The notes under the pieces were generated by a model. The model saw only the letters and a program-made list of their open reading frames with translations. It had not been told where the DNA came from and made no database searches. Shown here piece after piece: positions 13,476-24,900 of a stretch of 64,000 bases of DNA. The DNA lies in the NCBI RefSeq assembly GCF_001949145.1, contig NW_019091394.1:359758-423757 (forward strand). The letters run 5' to 3'. Both the position numbers and the translations under genes were made by a program. This DNA is from Acanthaster planci. Its lineage: Eukaryota > Echinodermata > Asteroidea > Valvatida > Acanthasteridae. The stretch's first letter is position 1; each line of letters begins with the position of its first letter.

Positions 13476-13616
13476 ACAACAAATGATGTCCTGAAGCACA
13501 TAAATCCTCACGAATGACAGTAACTGTCGAGATGAATCAAATGGACTTATAAACGTACTACTTTTGATGGAAAAACTCACAGAAATGTAGAGCAACTACA
13601 TGTTCGTCACTGAGGA

Positions 13617-13622
13617 AATAAA
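13617..13622 (+). promoter_or_regulatory. poly(A) signal of the Kelch-like gene
   Basis: A canonical AATAAA lies 142 bases after the stop codon at 13475, with no competing signal between them. Confidence 0.55.
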
Positions 13623-13629
13623 AAGCATT

Positions 13630-15377
13630 TCTCAAAGAGCTTTAGAGAAAAGTGTGGGCAAGCCGCTGCAAACTTAAACGCAATGCATATTTTTTCTTCT
13701 TTTTCTTCATATTTATTTCTGGTAATGACACCACGGATTCCTCAAAAGCTCCCCAGGCATTGTAGCTCGCAAGCCTGAAGAAACCTGTAGAGAGGAGACA
13801 ATGAGAAGCAGTTACAGTTTTAGAGGTGGGAGGAAAACCCCAGAGGAATATTCTGGGCAAAACCCACGGAGTCAGGTAGGGTACAATTATTTTATGTGCG
13901 TGATTCAAAGCTCCTATTTGTCATTATTTTAATGACAAATGATTTACATTCTTGGTCCTCACGGCTTGAAGTAACAATGAAATTTTTAAAAAGTTTTTAC
14001 AATGCACTGTTTACCTCGATGTCTTGCGCTTTTGCCCAGAACACATACTACAGGCCCTTGCGCTGCAACAGGTAAAAATGACGTTGATATATATGCTTGG
14101 TGGCGGTAATCAATTATTGTTACTCGTATGACTGACGCACGCTTGACCTGTTATCACCAGCACTACGGTGTTGTTAAGTATTATATAGGTGGTTTCGGCT
14201 TGAACCCAACCGGTCAAATTAATTGGTTACGCTTACTATCGAAAAAAAATGTAAGTGAATTGAAAAAGTGGTAAGTCTCACAAACGTCAACCAGACTGAA
14301 TGGTTAAACCATACTTTTCAATATCTCACACCTGATTAGTTCCCACCAGTTATCATAATTATCACACTGCTGATGCAAGGGTAAAAGGTGTTATCAGTAC
14401 CAAGCAGATATGATGATTCCCATTAAATTTATATATTTTAAAGGTTCTTTGTATAATGAAAAAAAAATCTGGCAATAAAAGCGCAGTGCATGAACTTTTC
14501 TTTCTCTGCGAGTGGTCTGACTTATATCAGTTTACATTATGAAAATGACTGTGCGTGCTAGCCATGCCTTTACCGTTTGTGCCACGATTTTATGGAGTTA
14601 TGGGGTGAACAAACAACTTAAATCCAATTGCCTTCCTGCATTGTCGCGGGAGACCTCAAAGTGTACGCCAAGGGCAGCCGACCAATGCACTGAATGAGTT
14701 ATTTCGGGGGCCGGAGCTCCGATAAAATACCCCTGACACGCGTCTGACGCTAGAAAATCGTGCATACTTTATACACAGTGTTCGGGCTGAAGGCGCTAAG
14801 CTCCATTTTTCTGCACCGTCACTGTCACAGACCGAGTGCTTAACTTCTGTCGGACATCATCCCAGAAAGGTAGGCTGGTCTTGTTGCACTCGATATTTTA
14901 GGATCTTGGAATCTCAATGACACCACACGAATACAGTGTCTTTCCTGAAGTGTGTATGTCATTACTTAGAATTTAATACCAAACTAGCTGCCAAACCGTT
15001 TAATTTATTTTCAACTCTTAACTTGAAACAGTGAGTGAACGAACTGTGTATTATCAATTTCAGTTTACTCGTGATAAGTTGTCGAACTTGACCTTTACTA
15101 TGTAAACAGTTCTGACTTCGAGATCCCAAAGGTGGTTTTACACAGAATTTCTCCAATTATATTACCATCTGCAACTCGTTATACATATTCCGTAATGATC
15201 GCCTCAAACTATGCCATTCAACATTATGACCTTCATTTTCAACATAGGTTTCGCCTCACTCGAGCATAGTGTAGGCCCTGTCGCATCAACCAAACGAATG
15301 CTGTCTTCCCGACATTAGGCCGAGTTCCCACCCAAAAAATCCTGTTAAAGCTAGTGTATCAAAGCTTGTCCTCTGAG
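13630..15377. other. intergenic, includes the presumed cyclase promoter
   Basis: No gene is supported. Composition is AT-rich until about 14640, then less so before the cyclase start. The cyclase promoter should lie near 14650-15340; no TATA box is convincing. Confidence 0.4.
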
Positions 15378-17556
15378 ATGACGAGTGCCAAGAGACTGAG
15401 CCTGGCCGATGCAACGGGAAAGGGCGTAGCGCTGGCCGTGACGGTGCTCCTTGCAATGACCGTGAAAAGCGGCGGGCGTGCCGAGTTCACCGGGCCAGGG
15501 ACGGACCGAGACCTCGAGACCATGTTCAAAGGGAGATGTGCCGAGTATCTTACCGGGAGAGTTAACCCACATGTGAACGTTACTCAGTTGAGGTAAGCAC
15601 ATTTTACTCCACAATCACACTGAAATGTGTAAACAACAAAATGCCTACTGGTAAATCCATTATCTTGGTAGATTTCCATGGTTAAAAACTGGGATAGTGA
15701 AGGATTTATGACATCTCATTTCCAATTTACGCTTGGAAGGGTTTCACTTCTTGTTTTCATTCTAGCACGAAAAACTGCACTTTGCTGTGGGAGTTATTCT
15801 ACAATGCTTTCGTGTATCGTGATCCATGTAATGTCACCGTGGAGAGTTTCTCCGAGTTGATCAAGCAGGCGACTGTTGAGATTCCCGTCGACAGGGTACA
15901 CTTTCTTTTCCATTGTCTCTTCAATACTTAAATATCGGTGTGTTTTTGAAAGTATGCCCATTCTACACCCTTTACGCCAGTAGATATGCCTGTGGAACGG
16001 CAATAGGCCTACTGAACTGAACTCCTCTAGAACGATTTTCGCCAACCGTTGGTTAAAAACCTGCTTTTGTCTGAGAAAAGACCACGGCTGTCAAATATTG
16101 GCCCCTATATACGTTTTATTAAACTTAAATATCTCCTCTTATGGCCATCTACCCTAGGCTGTCTATTGGGATGACTGGGACGTGTATGCCGTGACGAGAT
16201 CCTACGCAGACGAGGCCAGGCGAGCCAGCACACTAGAGTTCATGCTGGTCGGCTTCATCATGAACGGGCTGGTCTTCTGCGGTCAAACGGAGGACCCTGG
16301 TATAAATTACGAGGTCTGTCCCGGAGCAAACGAGTGCGGCTTTGCCGTCGGCGCCATGGACGGTTTCTGGGGTGCCGCCTCCAAATACGTAAGTTTGAAC
16401 ATAAAGAGCACCTCAAAGTAAAACATGTTTTTTTCTGATTTTATCTGTTCGAATAAATATAGAAGCATCCAAATCGAACGCAGTGTGATTTGTCTTCAGA
16501 GCTCAAATATAACAAGCTTAAATTTGTTCTTTGCTGTTCATGCCAAGGTGCGAATAGGCCTAATGAATGTAAATTATGTCATTCGGAGCCCGAAAAAAAC
16601 AACGGGAACCCTCGCCCTATGTTAGAAGTGGATAAACCCATGTGCATGCCAAACATCAGCTACATGCAACGGCGGACTTGTACGTGTAATTGTATTGTAA
16701 TTATCCTTGATAATGAAGACCGTGAACATTTTTTTCTGTTACAGTTTGGAAGTAACGGCCGGGGGAATGTAAAATTCATAATCAACAGTCAACCAACAGG
16801 AGGGGCATTTCAAAGAGAGAACAGGTATGAAAAAAATCCAAACAATGGCAATTATGTTTTGTATACAAAATAAATGACTGCATCCTATTATTAAATTCAA
16901 GAGTGATAAATCCCGATATCTTACGTGATTGTGTATCTCCCAAGTTACTTTGCAGAGTTCGAGCTGGCGAACATGAATCCCTCGGAAATTACCAGGATGG
17001 ATATTTACCTTGTAACCTTCATCAGCGAGGAGCAAGGGTAAAGAGAATTTAAGATTTGTTCGGAATTTGGGAAGCCTCTCGGATAAATGTCATTATTCAT
17101 CATTCCTAAGGGTTGCCGTTTGATTCTCAACAAATAGTTGTAATTTTCTTTTTTTTTCAGTGACACTTGTGAATCTCAATCAATACAGACGCTGAAAGCC
17201 ATGATTATGCAAAAAGATATTAACTACCGGTGTGTGGATCAGCCAAAGTAAGTTTAGGCCCGTTTAAAAAAACTGCAAAACCTCCCAACATTTATCAAGC
17301 TATAAAATGAATATCACCACAACAAAAGACAACGTTCACTGTTCACTTTAATCAAAAGTATATCGTTGGAACTATATGTATTGTCATTTTTTTCCCCAGT
17401 GATGTTCTCCATATTCTGTGCGCAGACAACCCCCAGGCGGATGAATGTGCATTACCAAACATCTCAAGCCGAGCTTACCCCAGCAACCCCTCTTATCTTG
17501 CGGTGATTCTTATAGGACACGCCCTACTCAAAATATACTCCCTAGGCTCCATATAA
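15378..17556 (+). CDS. ADP-ribosyl cyclase (CD38/BST1 family)
   Basis: Seven exons: 15378-15592, 15766-15895, 16158-16388, 16745-16824, 16945-17037, 17161-17247, 17400-17556. They join in frame to 330 residues. The GTG upstream at 15354 is not used as the start. An N-terminal hydrophobic run (VALAVTVLLAM, about residues 17-27) looks like a signal peptide, and the C-terminus is hydrophobic (YLAVILIGHALL), suggesting a GPI-anchor signal as in BST1. Family landmarks: conserved Cys pairs, a TLE motif followed by FML, a Trp in DGFWGAA, and the catalytic-Glu region FAEFELANM. In CD38 and Aplysia cyclase the motif is TLED or SLED; here the Asp is Phe. Family role: conversion of NAD to cyclic ADP-ribose and/or NAADP, Ca2+ messengers important in echinoderm eggs. 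Several N-glycosylation sequons (NVT, NCT) fit an extracellular or luminal enzyme. Confidence 0.88.
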
Positions 17557-17873
17557 AAATCTCCTTTCCAACATTAAACAAGCTATACAATGAATATCAC
17601 CACAAGAAAATACAACGTTCACTTTTCGCTTTAATCAAAAGTTCACGAGAGAAACCATGGTGTCGAGAGAAAATGTTTCCTTATTGAACTATATTGTTGG
17701 AACTATGCTTATTTTCATTTTTCCCCAGTGATGTTCTCCATATTCTGTGCGCAGACAACCCCCAGGCGGATGAATGTGCATTACCAAACATCTCAAGCCG
17801 AGCTTAACCCAGCAACCCCTCTTATCTTGCGGCGATTATTATAGGACACGCCCTCCTCAAAATACACTTGCCC
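17283..17873 (+). repeat. tandem duplication spanning the last cyclase intron and exon
   Basis: Unit 1 (about 17283-17545) and unit 2 (about 17566-17873) share the end of intron 6, the acceptor and the last exon. Unit 2 carries about 46 extra bases in its intron part (near 17640-17690). Exon parts are almost identical, while intron parts and downstream sequence have drifted. Confidence 0.85.
17729..17807 (+). CDS. duplicated alternative last exon of the ADP-ribosyl cyclase
   Basis: This is a near-identical copy of the last cyclase exon, 329 bases downstream, preceded by the same TTTTTCCCCAG acceptor. The reading frame is the same from DVLHILCADNP to ISSRA. Then a single base difference (TAC to TAA) stops translation at 17807, before the hydrophobic tail that the first copy encodes. 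Splicing exon 6 (ending 17247) to this copy would give a 304-residue protein with no C-terminal hydrophobic segment. Whether it is used is unknown; it could be a relic of the duplication. Confidence 0.6.
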
Positions 17874-18987
17874 TGATTCAGACTTATATAAAGATGACCT
17901 ATCTCATGTGACAAAGTTTGTTCGTTTAAAAAATTGTACCATAATAACAATCAAGGGAGTATTAAAGCTATGCGACTCAACATTTAGCAACGAAAGTTGG
18001 ATAACGTAGGATAGGTTTATATGGGGTAGGATGCCTAATTGTGAGATTTTGTAAACAGAATTAATAATGTAATACCCAGTTCTTTGGTGGAAAAAAATTA
18101 AAATTACGAACGAGTTACATGTATTACAGTTTGTACACTGCAATCTGTAAACTTCAGAATTACAGGAATAAAACACGATCACGCCCGAGGGCCTGAGGTT
18201 TTTCTAAGTTGATGTTCACATCTTTTCCTTTTTAAAAGAAAGAGCCTTTTATGACACTGTAATATTTTGATAAGATAATACGGGCGATTCACAATAGTGC
18301 GCCTCCAAGAGTTTCCAAACGCGCATTGGGTCGACAAATTTCGCGCATTGTGATTGGCCAACCCGTTGCAATATCTTGGAGGCGCACTATTGTGAAATGC
18401 CCGTATTGTTAGTAATTGGTAACTTTTGAACTAGAATAAGGATAAAACTTGGTCACCAGCGTGGCCCAAGAACACAAGAATGGGCGGACGCTGCTGGTGC
18501 GGTAGGGTTCGATTGATTGACCTCTCATCCTTTAACGTCTGAGCAACTTTTAACCAATAGCATAATCTGACCAATACGGCAAAAGTTCTTGACCAATCAC
18601 ATCATAGCTTAGAAAATAGTTTTGGAAATAAAAACAAGTAGTTCGTCCTGGGGTTCATCATGTTCATGCATAATGCGCAGTACGATACAAATGGAATCAA
18701 CCAATCTGCACGTTCATTCTGCGTCGAAAGTTTGAAGAAACGGCGTTGTGGCGTTGTCGAGCAGTAGTGGAAAAAAACATTGTAAAACTGTTCCTTTTGC
18801 ACATCTCAAAATTAGACGGCTTTTGTCAGTATAGGATCGTTTTTCTTGTGCAGCGTGGTAAATCATGTAAACCGAGCTTTCACTGTACCAGAGGGGGAAG
18901 ACAAAGTCAGTCGGTAGTTCTGCAAGCATCTGACAATTGCACGCAGTAAGGAGGTTAGGGAAGAAATATGGCCTGCCGAGAAAACTG
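17874..18987. other. intergenic, holds one foldback element and the RFX 5' region
   Basis: This lies between the cyclase and the RFX-type gene. Apart from the inverted-repeat element at 18277-18407 nothing is recognisable. The RFX promoter and 5' UTR should lie in about 18700-18987. Confidence 0.4.
18277..18407. mobile_element. foldback MITE, copy 1
   Basis: A 131-bp element with long imperfect inverted termini: it begins AATACGGGCGATTCACAATA and ends with the reverse complement of a closely related sequence. The internal part carries GTCGACAAATTT and a GATTGGCCAA word. A second copy lies at 25750-25925. It has no coding capacity. Confidence 0.8.
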
Positions 18988-21900
18988 ATGGGTGATGCTG
19001 AAATTTCCATGGATCCGGGACTACCATCGAATGTCACCAATCCTACTACCAGCAAGCAAGGTAGACCTCCCGGCTCGGCGTTATCACGATGCCTCACTAA
19101 ATTCGAAGGGGACGCTGAACTAAAGTTAGGCCTAGGCTAGGTCTTGTATGATCACTGATGATATAGGTTTAGCTTTCCAAAATGGTTAACTAACAGAAAG
19201 GCTATGCGAATAGAAGTTGTAGATTTGCATCCTAACAATTTCAAAAACACATGATGCATTTTTTCATAAATCATTTGTTATTTCAACCTCCAAGTACCAG
19301 AGGAGGTAACAAGTCAACTTTTGCAAGTCCAAGTCAAGTCACAAGTCAATTTTTGCAAATGTAGGTCAAGTCACAAGTCAACAACTGATTGTTACAAGTC
19401 AAGTAACGAGTCACAAAAATAGCGACTCGAGTCTGACTCGAATTCAAGTCAAGTGACTCAAGTCTACAGCTCTGCCAAGTACAGACAGTCATGTTTCAAG
19501 CCGAACTAAAACCAAAAGCCTTGCTGATGAATGAGCTAGGCCTAAGCCTACATGTATCGTAGACCTTTCATAAGTTTATGGATTTGGTCAAATAGGAATT
19601 GTCACAAGACAAGACCCACACACTCAGTAAAACGTACAACTTGTGCAAGCCCATCCAACACGCGTGGGTCAGCCATAGCTTGAGCAGACATCTGGACATA
19701 CAAAAGCCATCTTAACTGTGCTAGGCCTAAGTAGGCCTGTTGATGAAATGCATAAATATGGTGCTTTATACAGCTGCTAGAAGATTTGGAAATCTGATTT
19801 TTGTGATTTGTGTCTTTTTTGTGGAAATAATGAAATCTTTGTAAATAATTTCTTGGGGGTGGTGGCATTGGGACATGCAGGCGGTGGATGTAAATCTATA
19901 ACTTCGGAGGCCAAAAGGCTTAATTTAGCCCATGACATCAGCGTTAGACGTCATGGTTACATTACATTTAACCGGATTATGAAGTGCAGCAAGGGAATCC
20001 ATCTGGTCTGTGCATTGAGGTTTAATGGTGTAACTAGAAGTAGAAATGGTTGCATCTCTTTCATTTCAAAAGGCAGGGCTTCCATTTCTCACCTAGTAAC
20101 GATGAACTTCTTCACTCTTTGCAAATCGAACAAAGACAGAAAAGAAGGCACTTGTTGCACAAACAAGTGCAGCAGCAAGAACATAACTTCTAACTTGTTG
20201 TTTTGTTAATTCATCTTAAGTCTCACCAGCCAAAAAAGATTCAGCCCCTCACCAGAAAGACTACATAGTCGTTGACCTGGAATCGCAAGATACAACCCAC
20301 AGGTTGCAAACGATTCTCACTCTCCACTGGTAAGCTTTCTGTTCTTTCTCTGGAACCCCCTTTGACTTTTAGAGAGAAAACTTTCTAAAACTTTTCTTTT
20401 TTCTGAAGACTTGGAGAAGGTTATGAGTTACCATCACTCATGAAACTTCAAATATGCACCTGTGGACTTGCTAAATTAAAAGAAAATGAAAACGCTCAGG
20501 AATGATAAACTGATTTTGATGCTAACTGGACATGCAAATCTTTGCTCTGACTTCTTGGTCTGTGCTTCATTTCAGGCTTTCTCAGCACTACGAGTCAGTT
20601 GAAGGGGTTTCCCTACCTCGTTGTTTGATCTACAAACATTACTCTGACTACTGCCAGAAACACCAGTTCCACCCCATAAACGCAGCTAGCTTTGGAAAGG
20701 TAGATTCCAATGATCCAATGCCCACACTAAATATCAATGTTGAGTTTACCATGCATCCTGCAGAAGTGCCTCTTTTGCCGGACGTGAACGAAAAAACACC
20801 TACTGTTCATTAGAAACTTTCTCGGTTTGAATAATAATCATTGCTCACTGTTTCAACCATTGTCCAGGTTATTCGACAGGTGTTTCCGGAACTGCGCACT
20901 CGCCGTCTGGGCACTCGCGGACAGTCAAAGTACCACTACCACGGCATCCGTGTCAAGGAGTCCTCGCCGTACTTTGGAGTTTTCTTGGACTCCCAGCGCA
21001 TCACGACACCTGCGTTTTACAGAACCCCTGGTATTCCCCTCCTGTCATCCAAGGCCCAGTGGGAATCCTCACTGGTACGTTTTCACTCTTTTCCTTTAAG
21101 TTGGGGGAGGGGGTATTACATTGTTTGGCCCCCTTACACACTTTTTCATGTTGCTGAATAAAAAGTGTAGGCTTAAATTTGATTCTACAACTCATAAATA
21201 GCTAGTGAAACGCCTCCAAATGTGAAAATGCCATCCAAAGTGGTCAGAAGTTACCTCAAATTGCACCAGAGAGCATCTAGAATCCAACACTAAGCAGGCC
21301 CTAAGACCCCATGCACTTAGCAGTCACATTGGTGTTGCTCTAGTCACTATGTCCTCCAACTTTCCAGAAGTCATATACCTGGTGTTAGTATATCCTCTCA
21401 CTGTGTTTTAATTGGTTTCAACTGGTGTCTGGCAATTCATTTCCTGTAATCATTACAGGTCAGCATTAATTTTTTAGCATGTAGCTGGTAAATAATTCTC
21501 AGTTTCTGGCAAACTCACTTCATGAGTGGGCCAAACAATAATTTATATGTAGAGGCCTTAGATCCCTACAGTAATGATGGCCTAACAGCTTGTGCAATAA
21601 AAACTCCAATTGGTTAAGGGGCACTGGGCCTACTTATCAACTCTTTGAACTCACTGGTGGTTTAACGGACAGAATAATTTGAAACAATTTCATCTTTTCA
21701 AGCTTCAGTCACAAACTGACAACCTGCCGTCACCAATGACTTCCATGCTGACACTGCTGCCTGAATTTCCGACGGCTGCGCAGACACAGCCCTGGGGAGA
21801 TTTGGAATTTGATCAGGTATGACCTGCATGAGATTTGTGAATTCTTCTTCAAGGCACTGTTAAGTCTGCATGCTAATGGGTCATCCGATAAATGTGGGGT

Positions 21901-24900
21901 CCAGTTTCTTTCCTGTCCCTATCGCATTTTGCCTATGATTTGTTAATGTTTAGAACTTATTGTTTAATTTCCAGGATTGAATAAGTACTGCAAATTACCT
22001 GCCAAATAAATAAAAATAGTTTGAAATCAATTTCAGTACATGTACATGTTTTCAGTACAAAGTACATGAGTCAGGTAAAAAAGGGATGGAAAAATGTCAC
22101 GCGCCGAACCACAAATTGATAGCATGACTCAACTTTCAGGCTCCCACAAAATCATGGAATTGCAACCCTTTTCCTGCCTACAAATCCACACATTTGGGTG
22201 TACCGTTGGTATGCCCAGAGAGGACGATCAGTCGATCAGGTGATCAGGTGGCCAATTCAAGAACAACATAGGTTGCACATTATTACAATAAAATCTGTGA
22301 GAACAGACTAGGAGTAGACTTCAACTAGGCTAGGATAACCCCTGGTGTGTTCCAGTAAACTTGTCACATTGTTCTTTGCCAGGTTGATGGAGTGATAGCC
22401 CAGTACAGGTGCCACTGCCAGCAGGTCATTGAATACGTCCTGCAAGGAAAACTGGAAGAGGTAATCTATAACAACATTTTCACTGACCAAATACGAGGAC
22501 TTACAAACAAAACCGCAAAGAAAGCGACCAACTCTTCATCGTAGACACCAGTGTTTATTTTTAATGCTGAAGTCCAGCCATTCTTTACAATTTTTCTGAC
22601 AATAGGGCTGAGTCAATTCCAATAATTCACTATTCGAATATTCAACCTTCAATTTGATTGAATAACCCAATATTTGACTGTACCGACCGGCAGATTGTTG
22701 ATGAACAAACCATATACACAATCAGTTGCAATAACGTAGCACAATTCAACAATATAATCAATAAAATAGCTTCTCACATCTAGGAGTTTCTCCAGCCACA
22801 ATTTAGCACGATTTAAGAGATGCACAACACTTGTTGACCTGTTGTAAATTTCTGTTCCTTTTAAATTGTTTAATGAATAATTTACTTTTTGGATCGTAAG
22901 AATTCTGTCATTTTTCAGTTGAATCTGCTTGAAACAAGCCTCCATGGTGCAATTTTTCTCATTTAAAACAAAAGAAAATTTTCCCTTCCTTTTTATGCAT
23001 TTTGCATTCAAATACATGTATTCAAATTTGGAAAATAATATTCGAATATTTGTTAATCAATCCAATATTCGTATATTCGGCACAGCCCATTCTGACAGTT
23101 CGTTAGTTAGGACTTTCAAAATGCATGGACTCATTTCAAGTACAGAATTTAAAAACAAAGGGCTTTCGGGGACATTTTTATGAAATCAGGTACCAGTGAC
23201 CGTGCATCAATATTGGCGGAGTCTCCCCGATGAAACAAAACAGGTGCTCTCATCATCAAACAAACTGGCTGATCTGATTGGTCTGTGCGACAATATCCTG
23301 TACCAGACATTGGTCAACATCCTCATCCCTGGCACAGTGCAGCAGCTACCCCCAAGGTATTAAACAGAAAGTCTGTGTGGGGGAGGTGGAGCTTACACTG
23401 AAGAAGCCATCATTCAAGGGGGGGATGGGTGTGTGTTCTCAAAGTTTCTAAGAGTTGATGCTCTGAAGAAACTATTGCGTTAACAGTGTCACGAATGTAC
23501 CAATTGATGCCTCGTACAGTTTAAAATCTCTGAACCCCCCATGCTCATGCATATGACCTAGTGCGCTTTGTACTTTTGTCCTTTATACAGCCTGCTCCAT
23601 GCTATCCGCCATTTCTCCTGTGGATTCCAGAAAATCATTGAGGAATCTCTTCCCACTCTGACGGAGTATTTCCATCTCAAGCAAGTCCAAAGTGGGTTAC
23701 AAATTGTATAGGAACGCTTGGATGAGCAGATGAATGCATTAACAAGGATGAAATATATTTTGGTGTTTTTAATTGTACATGTCAATCTACTGAATAACCT
23801 AGGAAAGAATTTAGTAGAAAGCTTATTATCAGATATGGGTGATCAATCGATGAGATGAATACGATCTTTCTTGATCGCTTAACATGGCAATGATCTTCAA
23901 AAAGCATGTCGGCACTAGAAAAATATATATCTAAATGTTATGTTCATCATAATTTCAGCTGTGAAGCGATTTTGTCAGCTTCTGAAGAGAAAGACTTCAC
24001 TGTCTCACTTAGCCCAGGTAAGGAATTAAGAGAAGAGTTTATCGAAGTCCTCAATTAAAATTTCTTTCTTCACTTTTGAAATTGATCTCCGGTTGACCAA
24101 GTTTATTAGAGCTGTTTGTTGGCAACGTTGTCAAAGTGTTTGGTCTAATAAGTCAGTAAAAGTGAACTACTAACAGACAGTTCAGTACAGAAATGTGAAA
24201 TGACCATCTGTGCCAGGCCACTCGAGCTGTTCTGAAGACAAGAGTGACCGTCACCCAAATGAGTCACGACTGGCGAAAACGGACCGAGCAGAACACCGTT
24301 TGCGCCCAGCTCATGTGGACCGCCCCAGGCAGCTCAGCAGCCATAAAAGCAGCGGTCAAGAAATGTAAGTCAGGAAGAACTGGAACGATTTTTTAAAAAC
24401 CTGATTAAAAAAATACAGCAGAAATGAACATAACCCTTGCCATATTTAGCTATCTCAAAATAGGTTGGTGGCTAAATTGTTCCTTGGTAGAATTCAAAAA
24501 GATGAATCCCAAGAATAGAAGAAAACATTTTCTCACATCAGTCATTTTTACTCATCAGGCTTTGCAGAATTTTCTCGGCTTCTGGAGAAGCATGCAAGTG
24601 TCGAGGAACACATCAAATGGCTGGACACCGTCCGCAGAAAGTGCCTGAAAAGTGTAAGCTGGATCTTGAACAGATCATTATGTTACCGACCTTTCAAAAC
24701 AATCTTAAACCAATCCTTCCAGGCAATCTTGAATCAAATTTGTCCATGTTTGTTAACATGAATTGAACTCAAAGCTGCTCTTCTGTAAGTAAATCTTTCT
24801 TCCGTAATTTGTTTTCTAGACAGGGGAAGGAGACCTCGATAAGACAGAGGAGGCTGAACGAGACTTCCTGTTGCAGTGGTCCTACGTCTGCAATCTCCTC

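Noticed and set aside
19521-19560. CTGATGA-like word checked as a hammerhead ribozyme core
   Set aside because: No matching GAAAC and no closing stems nearby.
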